A DNA stretch of 64,000 nucleotides from Planctomycetaceae bacterium (GCA_002709225.1 PAQH01000007.1:1-64000), one strand, 5' to 3'. Positions 46,082 through 55,177 are shown, counted from the first letter of the stretch. Translations and numbers: made by a program. Notes: generated by a model not told the origin, from the letters alone.

Positions 46082-47434
46082 TCAGGGAGTGGCGATAAAA
46101 GCGTGCAGTAACCGACCGTCGTCGATTCTGCGGATGCGAATTTCGCCGTCAAAGCTTCCGGAGGCGAATGTTTTGGACGCCGGGTGAACGGCGATTGAAT
46201 AGACCCACTCGGAATGGTCGGCAAAGGTGCGCAAGAGTTTTCCAGTATCCAGTGAATGTACGCGGACCGTGTGGTCCGCACTGCAACTAAAGATCTGGCC
46301 ATCGGGCGTGACTACGACACGAAATACGGTCGCGTCGTGGGTATCAATCCGGCGTAATAGTTTTGCGTCGCTGGCGCGCCAGATGCGAATGTGACGGTCA
46401 TTGCCACAGGAGACGACACGCTCCCCATCGGGTGCGAAGGTAACCCCGTAGACCAGGCCAGCGAAGTCGCTTTCCGCACTTTTATGATACGTTGAAAGTT
46501 GCTGGCCACCCCTGCTGTCGAAGACTTTGGCGTTCTTGTCGTGTCCGGCGGACGCCAGCTGTGAACCATCCGGAGACCAGGCCAGGTCGAGGACCTGTTT
46601 GTGGTGGTCGGGCAGGCGTTGGAGTAAGCTGCCGTCTGTGGCATCGAAGACGCGAATGACGCGGTCTTTGCCCGCCGTTGCCAGACGTCCGCCGTCGGGG
46701 CTGAAGCGGACGGCGAACAAGGGACCACGCGTGGTCAGGTAGGTGCGTTTGAGGTTGCCTGTGGCAAGGTCAAATAATTGTGTCTCGCCGACGCGACCCG
46801 GTGTACCACTGGCGACCGCGAGGCACGTGCCGTTGGGAGCGAAATCGATGGCGAATATCCTCTGGGCGACTTGGGGAAGCCTTTTCCACAAACGACCACT
46901 GGATACTTCCCATAAGAGCACTTCGTGATACCCCGAGCTGGCGACCCACTTTCCATCCGGACTGAACGCGAGGCAGCTGATCGGTACGGGGAACGGGTAC
47001 TGCTGGGGCGGGAGTGGGTGGGGCTCGCGGGGCAGGATGTTCCACAACGAATCCTCAGGGTCTACGGCCGCATCGAGTGGCGCACCACTGTCAATCCACT
47101 TGCGTACTAGATTTAACTGGTCGGCGCTGAAAGGGTCGGATTCCTGGGGCATACTGCCATCTGCCAACGCCAAGTAGAGAAGCGAGTCCTGGGCGGAACC
47201 GGGCACCACGGTCTTCCCCTTGGCTCCAGCCCGCAGCAGAGAGGCGTAATTCTCCAGATCGACACGGCCTTCGGCGACGCGGGCACTATGGCAGACCAGA
47301 CAGCGTTTTGCGAGCAACGGAGCGATCTGGCGGACAAAGGAGATGGGCTCTGCGGCCCGCATGAACGCGGATACGACTACTAGCGGCAGGAGTAAAGATC
47401 CCGTCATGCGAAACGTTGTGAAACCCATGGTCAT
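46082..47434 (-). CDS. Secreted cytochrome-like domain fused to a WD40 propeller
   Basis: A 450-residue exported protein. A signal peptide (about residues 10-27) leads to a planctomycete cytochrome c domain: ISFVRQIAPLLAKRCLVCHSARVAEGRVDLENY, heme motif CLVCH, axial Met likely in DGSMPQESDPFS. From about residue 145 there are seven WD40 repeats: ISCLAFSPDGKWVASSGYHEVLLWEV, IFAIDFAPNGTCLAVASG, LFAVRFSPDGGRLATAGKDRVIRVFD, VLDLAWSPDGSQLASAGHDKNAKVFD, VYGVTFAPDGERVVSCGNDRHIRIWR, VFRVVVTPDGQIFSCSADHTVRVH, VYSIAVHPASKTFASGSFDGEIRIRR. This domain fusion is frequent in Planctomycetes; role unknown. It is divergent from the second DUF1501 gene. Confidence 0.92.
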   Translation of the reverse strand: MTMGFTTFRMTGSLLLPLVVVSAFMRAAEPISFVRQIAPLLAKRCLVCHSARVAEGRVDLENYASLLRAGAKGKTVVPGSAQDSLLYLALADGSMPQESDPFSADQLNLVRKWIDSGAPLDAAVDPEDSLWNILPREPHPLPPQQYPFPVPISCLAFSPDGKWVASSGYHEVLLWEVSSGRLWKRLPQVAQRIFAIDFAPNGTCLAVASGTPGRVGETQLFDLATGNLKRTYLTTRGPLFAVRFSPDGGRLATAGKDRVIRVFDATDGSLLQRLPDHHKQVLDLAWSPDGSQLASAGHDKNAKVFDSRGGQQLSTYHKSAESDFAGLVYGVTFAPDGERVVSCGNDRHIRIWRASDAKLLRRIDTHDATVFRVVVTPDGQIFSCSADHTVRVHSLDTGKLLRTFADHSEWVYSIAVHPASKTFASGSFDGEIRIRRIDDGRLLHAFIATP

Positions 47435-47652
47435 TTCCAGCTGGGTGCCGGTGCCTAAAGATCCCCGTGTCGGAAAGATTGAATTATCGCCTGGCTAGTG
47501 GCGGGAATATAGCTGATTCGAGTGATTTTGTGAGGTCTATCCCGCGGTACCGAGACGTTCAGGCCAGCAGCACTGGATTTGTGGATGGCGTAGCAGCGTG
47601 CTACTATTTTTGCGGCAGCGGTATGCGACGGCGAGTCGGAGAGGTGATCTTG

Positions 47653-49026
47653 ATGTTGAGTTTTCATACAGCCAACAAGCGACAAGGAAATTGCCTGTCA
47701 CGACGCGCCATGTTGCGGGTGGGTGGTTTGAGTGCGCTTGGCTTGGGTTTGGCAGAACGGCTGGTCGCAACCTCGCACGGAGGCAGCGGTGTATCGAAAA
47801 GAGGGCACGCCAAATCAGTGATTTTTGTGACACTGTATGGGGGCCCGCCACAGACTGAAACATTTGATATGAAGCCAGATGCCCCGGTAGAAGCCCGGGG
47901 TCCTTTCAAGCCGATCGCAACCGCCAATCCGGGGGTGCAGATCTGTGAGTATTTACCGCGGCTAGCGAAACTTGCCAAGCGGTACACGCTGGCCCGCAGC
48001 TTCAGTCATGCCGATACCGCGCACGCTGCTTCGCTCTACACGCATCTGACGGGTTGGCCACATCGCCTGAATAATCAAAACAGTCCGGCATCGCCGTTAG
48101 ATTATCCTCATTACGGTGGTGTGGTGAGCCTGCTCAAGCCACCCCGCGGTCGCGTCCCAGCCTGTGCCATCGTCGGCGGGCAGATTTTGCCGCAGTTTGG
48201 CGGGATCGGACAGACTGGCGGATTTCTGGGGGAACTGCACGCGCCTTGGGTGTTACAGAAAACAGCGCGGCGGCAATTGCTATCGCAGGCAGGAGTTCCT
48301 CGGGTGCGGATCGACGGACGGCGAAATCTGGTGCAGACCTTGCAGGCCACGCGACGGGCTTTGGAGGGCGACCGCAACGTGGCAAGTTTCACGACAGCCC
48401 AGCAGCGGGCGTTACAGTTGCTCGATGCCAAGGGTTTTGTGCAAGCCTTTGATCACGATCGGGAAAGTCCCCAGGTGCGAGATGCCTACGGACGATTTCC
48501 GCTCGGTCAGAATATGTTGTCTGCGCGACGATTGGTGGAGGTGGGGGTTCCTGTGGTCCAAGTCAGTGACATTCCTCCCGGGGGCGAACAGCACTGGGAT
48601 TTGCATTACGCCAACATTTTTGACCGGCTGAAAAACCCACTTCTGCCACGACTTGACCAGAGTGTGGCTGCGTTACTTGAAGACCTGGAGCAGCGCGGGC
48701 TTCTCGATGAGACCTTGGTGATCGTCGGGGGCGAGTTTGGCCGTACCCCGTGGATTGATCATCTGACGGATCCACCGCAGGGGGGCCGCCAACATTGGCC
48801 CAATTGTTATTCGATGCTGCTGGCGGGCGGGGGAATTCGAGCGGGCGAGGTCTTTGGGAAGTCGGACGAGTTGAGCGCGTACCCCGCCGCACAAAAGGTC
48901 GGTCCGTGGGATTTGGGTGCCACGCTGTTGCATCTTGCCGGGGTGGATCCACAGGCGGTGGTGACGGATCGCGCGGGCCAGCTCCGCCGCATCTGTCGTG
49001 GCAGTGTGATCCAGGAATTGCTGTGA
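47653..49026 (+). CDS. DUF1501 protein with Tat signal (copy 2)
   Basis: A 457-residue exported protein. Tat signal LSRRAMLRVGGLSALGLGLAERL. DUF1501 landmarks: VIFVTLYGGPPQTETFDMKPDAP, RGPFKPIATANPGVQICEYLPRLAKLAKRYTLARSFSHADTAHAASLYTHLTG, GGQILPQFGGIGQTGGFLG, LSARRLVEVGVPVVQVSD, LVIVGGEFGRTPWIDHL, and LLAGGGIRAGEVFGKSDELSAYPAA. The ATG 47653 has a GAGAGGTG site a few bases before; the frame runs back to 47467 without likeness. Like copy 1 it should adopt the alkaline-phosphatase fold. It is divergent from the WD40-cytochrome gene and shares the gap of about 220 bases with it. Confidence 0.93.
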   Translation: MLSFHTANKRQGNCLSRRAMLRVGGLSALGLGLAERLVATSHGGSGVSKRGHAKSVIFVTLYGGPPQTETFDMKPDAPVEARGPFKPIATANPGVQICEYLPRLAKLAKRYTLARSFSHADTAHAASLYTHLTGWPHRLNNQNSPASPLDYPHYGGVVSLLKPPRGRVPACAIVGGQILPQFGGIGQTGGFLGELHAPWVLQKTARRQLLSQAGVPRVRIDGRRNLVQTLQATRRALEGDRNVASFTTAQQRALQLLDAKGFVQAFDHDRESPQVRDAYGRFPLGQNMLSARRLVEVGVPVVQVSDIPPGGEQHWDLHYANIFDRLKNPLLPRLDQSVAALLEDLEQRGLLDETLVIVGGEFGRTPWIDHLTDPPQGGRQHWPNCYSMLLAGGGIRAGEVFGKSDELSAYPAAQKVGPWDLGATLLHLAGVDPQAVVTDRAGQLRRICRGSVIQELL

Positions 49027-49060
49027 AGCGAGGCGCGGGCGGTTGTCCGCGCACGCCGCT

Positions 49061-50542
49061 TCAGGGGCGTGAACGCGGCTCCATGGTAGCGACGGCCCGC
49101 GGCCAACGCGGTTGGGGCGCGGTGCGGATGGATTGGCCCGCGAAATATCCCCGCTGTCGCCAACGACGGGCCAACGCTAGATCTTGGGGCGAGTGCAAGG
49201 GGAAAGCGAGACGATCTTTGCCCAGCAGCTCTCGTGTGAGATTGACGTACCTGTTGAAATTGGGTGCTAAGCGACCCGAGACGAGCCACGCTCCATCGGC
49301 AGCCTTGACGATCTGGAAATATTGCAGCTTCTGGGTTAAAGGTGCGTCCGCGGGAACGTGCATGTGCCAACGCTCTTGGGATTGGAGATGTTCGTGGTAA
49401 CGAGAACGGAGTTCCAGCCCCTCCAGCGAGGTTTTCCAGGCGGAAAGGTCGGTGTCTGTAGCAAACCGTTTGTAGCCCGCCCCGGCGGGGTCCCAGGCAT
49501 ACCCGTGATCCCAGATACCGATCGAGCCTGTCTGCGCGAGTAGCACGCCATAGTCGCGTCGCAACATCGCGAGTGACAGGTTGGGCTGTTTGAATAATCC
49601 ACCAAACAGCGCGGCGGGGGAGTGCGACGCTCCCAGTTCCCAGCGTCCGGGCACGAATTCGACCGCCGGACCGAGCCCGCGGCGATGGACGTTGATCAGA
49701 CGTTTGAGATGATCGGCAAGGTCCCACACGTATTTGACACCCGGTTCGGCGATGGCGCCGTCGACGATGGTGTAGGTGTAGCCGATAAAATCCCATAGTG
49801 GGCGCTCGCCACGACCGGCGTACAATCCCGCCAGTAGCGCGTGGCGGAGGTCTCCCGGGCGGACACGCCCCAGCACGTATGGTCCGGTCGACGGCTGGTG
49901 CATGTGATAGTACAGGTCTGGGTAGAAACCGATCCGGATCGTGGGATGCGCCTGCACCAGGACCCGTGCGATGTCCTGCCCTAGCTGGTACCAAAAGGTC
50001 TCGTCAGTGGAAACGTTCTTTTGGTCGGCGAACTCGAGATCAATGAGGATGCGTTGGGTGTCCATGTGGTGCAGCAGTTCGCCTCGCTGCCGCATGCCCT
50101 CGATGACCCAATTTCTCCATTGGGCCACATCACGAGGTATGTGTGTCGGATGTTGTTGAAGCAGGGGGTGCGCGTGCAGGTGCAGGAAATTGTCGGCACA
50201 CCCGTAACTGGCATACAGACGCTGAAAGCGTCGCATGAGGTCAAAAACGTATTTCTTCTCGGTCGGCGTCCGATAGATCGGCTCAAACCAGTTGCCCTCG
50301 TGCAGTGAGGGAGTCAGGCCGCGTATGTTGATCGCGACCCCGTCGCAACCAAGGACACGGCCCCAGTAGAAAGCGCGGCGTGGATCGATGTCGCCTTGGG
50401 GGCACGCGGCTCCCTGGGCGTCGAGATAAGGTGTGAACTTCAGATAAGGCCAGTGATACAAACGCGCTGGTCGCGGTGGAGGATCAAAGGCGGGCACCGA
50501 GGTGGCGAAGAGAAACCACAGCAAAGAGGCATAACGCAACAT
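49061..50542 (-). CDS. Secreted protein of unknown function, glycosidase-like barrel
   Basis: A 493-residue exported protein with signal peptide MLRYASLLWFLFATSVPAFD. The body has no motif I can name, but the strand-helix rhythm suggests a TIM barrel: RLYHWPYLKFTPYLDA, DPRRAFYWGRVLGCDGVAINIRGL, DNFLHLHAHPLLQQHP, QRILIDLEFADQKN, IRIGFYPDLYYHMHQ, DFIGYTYTIVDGAI, YGVLLAQTGSIGIWDHGYAWDP. The C-terminal 90 residues may be a small beta domain (KLQYFQIVKAADGAWLVSGRLAPNFNRYVNLTREL). Candidate carboxylates for a glycosidase exist (DLEFAD) but are not proven. The ATG 50542 is used; upstream frame to 50725 overlaps the ankyrin gene. It is downstream of the ankyrin gene by 46 bases, same strand. Confidence 0.7.
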   Translation of the reverse strand: MLRYASLLWFLFATSVPAFDPPPRPARLYHWPYLKFTPYLDAQGAACPQGDIDPRRAFYWGRVLGCDGVAINIRGLTPSLHEGNWFEPIYRTPTEKKYVFDLMRRFQRLYASYGCADNFLHLHAHPLLQQHPTHIPRDVAQWRNWVIEGMRQRGELLHHMDTQRILIDLEFADQKNVSTDETFWYQLGQDIARVLVQAHPTIRIGFYPDLYYHMHQPSTGPYVLGRVRPGDLRHALLAGLYAGRGERPLWDFIGYTYTIVDGAIAEPGVKYVWDLADHLKRLINVHRRGLGPAVEFVPGRWELGASHSPAALFGGLFKQPNLSLAMLRRDYGVLLAQTGSIGIWDHGYAWDPAGAGYKRFATDTDLSAWKTSLEGLELRSRYHEHLQSQERWHMHVPADAPLTQKLQYFQIVKAADGAWLVSGRLAPNFNRYVNLTRELLGKDRLAFPLHSPQDLALARRWRQRGYFAGQSIRTAPQPRWPRAVATMEPRSRP

Positions 50543-50588
50543 GAGCGAGTTCCAGCGGCGGGTCGCACCAAGGTGGCAGAAGTGCATC

Positions 50589-52079
50589 CTAGGGAGCGTT
50601 CTTGGCAGGTTGCGGCGCCTCGCCGGATTCTTTATTGGTGGCGTGATCCTTGAAAAGTTCGGCGACGACGACGCGCTCCTTCTCGATGCGGCTGGTGTCG
50701 AATTGCATTTGCAAGATCGTGCCAAGGAATCCGTAGAGTGGTTTTATTTCTTGCCAGGGCGCTGTCACGCTGGCGGTTGGCGGCTGGCCCTTTTTGTTTT
50801 TCTGATCGGTGTCCGCGCCGTGGGCCAGCAGGAGTTTGACCACCTCGGGGTAGGCGACCAGGGACGCAATGTGGAGCGGTGTTTCACCCTCCGGGTTCGG
50901 GAGATTGACATCGGCACCCGCAGTCAGCAACGTGGCGACGACATCTGCGTGGCCGTGCAGACAGGCGACCAGGAGCAAGGGACTGTTTCCCAAGGGTTCA
51001 CGGGTATTGGGGTCACCACCGTCAGCCAGGTATTCCTTTACCGAGGGCAGATACCCCTTGGTCACCGCCAGTACGATGTTGGTTTGCTGCCCGGCTTTGG
51101 TGTCGGAATCGGACTCCGTCCCACTATGGCCCCGTAAGATTGTGGCCACTTGGGGCCGCGCGGCCTTGATGCGATTGACATCGAGGGGAATCCTCAGCGT
51201 GGCCGCCAAAAGGTCGTAGACTCCTTTAACAAGTGGGCTCCAGGGTGCGACGACGGTGTCGAGCGGCGTCTCGCCCCGTTGGTTCCTGGTGGCCGCGCTG
51301 GCGCCTTGTTCGAGCAGCAGCTGAACGGTCTCAGGGTAAGCGAATAATGCTGCGACATGCAGCGGTGTGTTGCCGTCCGGGTTCGTAAGCGTCAGGTCCG
51401 CCTTTCGTTCCAGAAGCAGTCGAGTCGCTTCAGTTTGTCCGAAGAGAGCGGCGAATATTAATGGCGTACTACCACTAGTGGGGTCGCGGCCATTGATGTC
51501 CGCGCCGCCGTTGAGATGTTTGATGATGGCCTCTGAATTTCCGGTTGCGGCAGCCGTCCAGATGTCGTCAATGGTCTTCGGAGCAAGACTGGACTGCCCC
51601 CCTTTGGATCGGAGGAGTTCGGCGACCGCGGCTTTGCCTTGTCTATTTTTCTGGGGTTCGAACATCAGGGTCGCATCGATTGCCGTGGCGCCATTATTGT
51701 CGACGTAGTTCACGTCGGCTCCGGCAGCGATGAGACGGGTGGCGGCTTGGAGATGGCCGCCCGCGGCGGCCCACATCAAGGGCGAAGCGCCGGTTTCGTT
51801 GCTGGCGCGGAGGTCGACAGTCGCGCCATTGGCAATGAGCAGGTCGAGTATTTCAAGCTGGTTAGCGACCGCGGCGAGATGCAGCGGGCTCCCGCCGTGA
51901 CTAGGGTGGCCGGGACGCTCGAGTCGTTGATTGATGTCGGTGCCTGCCGCAATGTGCTGCTTCACCGCAGCGAGGTCACCTTCGCCTGCGGCCGTCCAGA
52001 TGTCGGTGCTGGGGGGCGAATTGCAGCCGGCGAAGCAAGCCAAGGTGAGGGTGGCAATGGCGGTCAAAATGAGACGCAT
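50589..52079 (-). CDS. Ankyrin-repeat lipoprotein with duplicated module
   Basis: A 496-residue protein. MRLILTAIATLTLACFAGC is a lipoprotein signal, with Cys19 as the lipid site. The rest is ankyrin repeats, at least nine (for example SPLHLAAVANQLEILDLLIANGATVD, SPLMWAAAGGHLQAATRLIAAGADVN, TPLIFAALFGQTEATRLLLERKADL, TPLHVAALFAYPETVQLLLEQGAS, SPLLLVACLHGHADVVATLLTAGADVN, TPLHIASLVAYPEVVKLLLAHGAD). Two blocks of about 150 residues look like copies: each ends with a non-ankyrin segment of the type APWxxxxxxYxxLxxxLxxxxDxxRIxxxRxxVAxLxxxH. It probably sits on a membrane and binds protein partners. The ATG 52079 is used; the longer frame to 52136 is arginine-rich and spoils the lipobox distance. 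Confidence 0.87.
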   Translation of the reverse strand: MRLILTAIATLTLACFAGCNSPPSTDIWTAAGEGDLAAVKQHIAAGTDINQRLERPGHPSHGGSPLHLAAVANQLEILDLLIANGATVDLRASNETGASPLMWAAAGGHLQAATRLIAAGADVNYVDNNGATAIDATLMFEPQKNRQGKAAVAELLRSKGGQSSLAPKTIDDIWTAAATGNSEAIIKHLNGGADINGRDPTSGSTPLIFAALFGQTEATRLLLERKADLTLTNPDGNTPLHVAALFAYPETVQLLLEQGASAATRNQRGETPLDTVVAPWSPLVKGVYDLLAATLRIPLDVNRIKAARPQVATILRGHSGTESDSDTKAGQQTNIVLAVTKGYLPSVKEYLADGGDPNTREPLGNSPLLLVACLHGHADVVATLLTAGADVNLPNPEGETPLHIASLVAYPEVVKLLLAHGADTDQKNKKGQPPTASVTAPWQEIKPLYGFLGTILQMQFDTSRIEKERVVVAELFKDHATNKESGEAPQPAKNAP

Positions 52080-52313
52080 GGGAATAGCTCTGTGGGGGCT
52101 GTGCCGCAGCGCACGGGGCTGGCGGGGGCACCGCATCGTGAGGGCGGGTTAAGGTGGTGGTGACAGGTCCGTGTACCGAGGAACTGCGACCCTCTCCTGA
52201 AAACAGTATTTGTAACGATTTCCGTAGTGCTGGGGAACGGGAAACCGAAAAATCAAGGTCCGTGTGTCGAGTTGGCTCTAGTGCGCCGTTGCCCGGTGGG
52301 CAGGCGGTGCAGT

Positions 52314-53031
52314 TCACTCAGCGGAAACGGAAACCAGATAGGTCTGCGTCCCGAAGGGGGATGTTGTGTCGCACGGTCTGCCTGGGAGTGTCGCCAGGTT
52401 GACTCCCTATTTCCAGCGTACAGTCCCTGCGATGCAGTCTCGCCTGACGGCTAGGCAATCATTGATATGTAGGCCCGTCTTAAGGCGTGATCGTTCCCAT
52501 TGGTCTTCGAGCATGTCATGCGGCGAATTGGCTACAAACTTCCAACCTCTCGTCTTATGAGGAATCGGTTTGTCGATACCATATCCCACACGTACTTCAC
52601 CCCGCCCGGCGACGGCGTTGCATATCCGGGCTTGTCCCGTCACCTTGCAGGTGCTGGTGAGGAGGATCTGAGGTGAGTTTCCCGCGGTCACCGTCATAGA
52701 TGCTGGCAGAGAACCGACCTTCGTAACCCACACGCAGTGGCGGGATGTCCAGACGCACCGGGCGGTCTTCGTACAGCTGGGGATTGTTGTGAGTGCGGTC
52801 TCCGGGGAACTCGTGTGCGCAGCGGAGAGCGATACCCTCGACGTGGATACCCATCAGTCGATCGACTTCCGAGCAGGCCGGCGGGTCTGTCGACTCGTTC
52901 GCGTCAGGATAGAGGTAGTGATTGAGCCTCCATTGTGTCAGATCGGACGAAACGTAGCGTCCCGCACAACGCAGAGGGAGCCGGTTTGTTGTGCCTGACT
53001 GGTGGTAACGCCGTACGCCAGCAACCAGCAT
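52314..53031 (-). pseudogene. Degenerate remnant of a secreted glycosidase (five-bladed-propeller GH family type)
   Basis: On the minus strand, fragments in two frames add up to pieces of one protein. Frame A (53031 to about 52680) reads AGRYVSSDLTQWRLNHYLYPDAN, SEVDRLMGIHVEGIALR and VRLDIPPLRVGYEGRFSASIYDGDRGKL. Frame B (from about 52690) continues with SPQILLTSTCKVTG, GRGEVRVGYGIDKPIP and DCLAVRRDCIAGTVRWK, then a TAG at 52407-52409, then GVNLATLPGRP in the same frame until a TGA at 52314. The order matches the end of planctomycete GH43/GH32-like proteins, where the C-terminal beta domain shows LTxxLxxxGxxLxxNxxxxxGEVRVxxxDxxGxPIPG and WKxxxxLxxLxGRPVRLRF. The central part seems shortened. 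No start codon or signal peptide is recognisable. The match is from memory of the family pattern, not a search. Confidence 0.5.
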
Positions 53032-53081
53032 GCTGTGCGCAGCTGAGAGCAGGAAAGTGGCAGAGCAGTCGTTTCGCTCAA

Positions 53082-53104
53082 GTGATGTGATGTGATGTGA
53101 TGTG
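53082..53104. repeat. Pentanucleotide repeat GTGAT, about four copies
   Basis: GTGATGTGATGTGATGTGAT followed by GTG runs from 53082 to 53104. It lies between the decayed glycosidase remnant and the DUF169 gene and is not inside a supported coding region. Confidence 0.85.
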
Positions 53105-53315
53105 GAATATCGGTGGGAGCACCGTGGACCACCGTTGCGGTGATGATGCGCCCTTTAGCCAGCCTTTTCGTAGCGTGGTGCCGCCGGCCAAACAAAAGGT
53201 GAAGGCAGCATGGTTAGTATTCCGAATCAGTCTTACAATATGGTGCTGCGCTGAGTGGCCGCGAGTTTCGGTTCCCAGTTGGGGAGCCACACAACAGTTC
53301 GTGAAGAGGATACGC

Positions 53316-54005
53316 ATGGAATCACAGTCGCAAATAGGTGAACTGCTCGATTTACAGAAGAATCCCGTCGCGATCGCATTTCGTGACCAGGCTCCGACCG
53401 GCATTGCCAAAGTCGACACGGCAGCTGTTTCGGGTTGTAGTTACTGGGCACATGCGGCGCAAGGACGGACGTTCTATACCGATGCCGCTGATCACTATGG
53501 TTGCCCGGTTGGAGCGCACACACATGGGATCGAACTACCAGAGCAGCAGGCTGAGGAACTGCAAGGGCTGGTAGGGACGATGGTGGAGTTGCAGTACATC
53601 GATATGGAAGAGGTGGGCCAGTTGCCGCAGTTAAGCGGCGGCTTCGGGTTTGCCGTCTACGCGCCGTTAGCAGCAGCGGACTTTGAGCCCGACGTGGTCG
53701 TGCTTTCCGGTAATCCTAGACAGATGATGGTGCTGGCGGAAGCGGCGCATGCGGCAGGTATCTCGAATGCCAGTTCAATGGTGGGGCGGCCGACATGCGC
53801 CGCGCTTCCCGCGGCGTTCCAGTCACAGCGTGTGGTGACGAACCTCGGATGCATTGGCAACCGTGTGTATACCGAGCTCAGCGATGACGAACTCTATTTC
53901 GTAGTACCTGGTGCGCAGCTTGGCACGCTTGTTGAGAGGTTGAGGGTGCTGTCCAGTGCCAACCGGGAGTTGGCTGGTTTTCACGCGGGGCGCGCGGCAG
54001 GTTGA
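53316..54005 (+). CDS. DUF169 protein
   Basis: A 229-residue cytoplasmic protein. It matches the DUF169 family by its short N-terminal helix (IGELLDLQKNPVAIAFRDQAP), the Cys-containing strand SGCSYWAHAAQGRTFYTDAADHYGCPVGAHTHGIEL, FGFAVYAPLAAADFEPDVVVLSGNPRQMMVLAEAAHAAG, and the C-terminal RPTCAALPAAFQSQRVVTNLGCIGNRVYTELSDDELYFVVPGAQL. Conserved cysteines in three places (GCSYW, GCPVG, RPTCA, NLGCIGNR) suggest metal or cluster binding, but the function of the family is not known. The ATG 53316 has a GAAGAGGA ribosome site; the longer frame to 53097 is not family-like. It is convergent with the dipeptidase gene. Confidence 0.88.
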   Translation: MESQSQIGELLDLQKNPVAIAFRDQAPTGIAKVDTAAVSGCSYWAHAAQGRTFYTDAADHYGCPVGAHTHGIELPEQQAEELQGLVGTMVELQYIDMEEVGQLPQLSGGFGFAVYAPLAAADFEPDVVVLSGNPRQMMVLAEAAHAAGISNASSMVGRPTCAALPAAFQSQRVVTNLGCIGNRVYTELSDDELYFVVPGAQLGTLVERLRVLSSANRELAGFHAGRAAG

Positions 54006-54035
54006 TCCCCGGTGGGGCGGGGGATTTGCCTGTGG

Positions 54036-55094
54036 TCAGATCGACCAGGCACGGCGCAATAAGCCAACCCAATTGCCGTGCATCATGGCTTCGATGTCAG
54101 CGCTGGAATATCCACGTGCGTCCAGGATGGCGGGGATGTTTTGCAGGTCGGCGATGGTGTCTAGGTCAGCGGGGGACTGTTCGCGGCCGTAGCCGCCGTC
54201 GAGGTCGGTGCCGATGGCTGCGTGCTTGGCGGTTCCGGTGAGTTGGCAAATGTGATCCATGTGGTCGACGACGGTCGACAGCGTGGTGTGGGAATTGTCG
54301 GGGTTGGCTTTGTCCCAGCCGGGTGACAACATCCAGGCGTCAAACGCGACACCGATCACGCCGTCGCGTGCGGCAATGGCGGAGATTTGTTCGTCGCTGA
54401 ACTGTCGGTCGTGTGGTACTAGCGCGCGGCAACAATTATGGGTGGCGATCAATGGTCCCTGGTAGATTTCGAGGGCTTCCCAGAAGCTGCCATCCGCCAT
54501 GTGACTGGTGTCAAGAATGATGCCGAGTCGTTCCATTTCTCGCAAGAGTGGAGTGGCGGCTGGTAGCAGTCCCCCCGGGGCCTGGGTGCCGTGGGCATAG
54601 GTGCTCACGCCGTAGTGGACCAGGCTGAGAGTCCGCAGGCCCTGGTCCCACCATTGCGAAAGTTGTTCCGGGGTGAGGACCGGATCGGCACCCTCCATGC
54701 TGAGCACATATCCCAGGGGTGTGTTCTGGGGATGTTCTCGCCAGTCCTGTAAATGGGCATCGAGTGCGGTTACGTCGTCAATGCGTCTCAGCAGGCCCTG
54801 TTGTTGGAGGGCTTCGTAATAAGAGACTTCACCTTGCGCTTTGGCGTAGGCGATGTCCTGGGTGCGTACCCCTGGGAATTTCCCCTGGAGAGATTCGACA
54901 CGGCAGTGGGTCGTCGCAAAACAAAGACCGATATTGCCTTCCCGCAACGCGGCCAGAGAGACGGTGTTAGCACCCCGCCCCTTGCCAGACAGATTTGCCT
55001 CCTGTTCACGAATGGTTCGCACGGGTTGGCGGAGGTCACGGTTGAATTCGATGGCGTTGTAGGCGAGATCCAGGTGGCTGTCGACGATCAGCAT
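54036..55094 (-). CDS. Membrane dipeptidase (M19 renal dipeptidase family)
   Basis: A 352-residue metallopeptidase without a signal peptide. M19 landmarks: first metal pair in LIVDSHLDLAYN (HxD), bridging Glu in VLSMEGADPVLT, His in ILDTSHMADGSFWEAL, second His in PLIATHNCCRALVPHDRQFSDEQISAIAARDGVIGVAF, and the acid in GTDLDGGYGREQSPADLDTIADL. All five metal residues appear to be present. Members cut dipeptides, including D-amino acid forms, with two zinc ions. Despite the family name many bacterial members are soluble. The ATG 55094 is used. It lies 83 bases downstream of the GHL10-like gene on the same strand and may belong to that operon. Confidence 0.92.
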   Translation of the reverse strand: MLIVDSHLDLAYNAIEFNRDLRQPVRTIREQEANLSGKGRGANTVSLAALREGNIGLCFATTHCRVESLQGKFPGVRTQDIAYAKAQGEVSYYEALQQQGLLRRIDDVTALDAHLQDWREHPQNTPLGYVLSMEGADPVLTPEQLSQWWDQGLRTLSLVHYGVSTYAHGTQAPGGLLPAATPLLREMERLGIILDTSHMADGSFWEALEIYQGPLIATHNCCRALVPHDRQFSDEQISAIAARDGVIGVAFDAWMLSPGWDKANPDNSHTTLSTVVDHMDHICQLTGTAKHAAIGTDLDGGYGREQSPADLDTIADLQNIPAILDARGYSSADIEAMMHGNWVGLLRRAWSI

Positions 55095-55177
55095 GGTGGG
55101 CGTTTCCGTTGGATTGAATGAGGAAAGGACACAATGGAGTGACCCGGCGACGAGTCGCGTACGTGTTGAGTCGGAGT

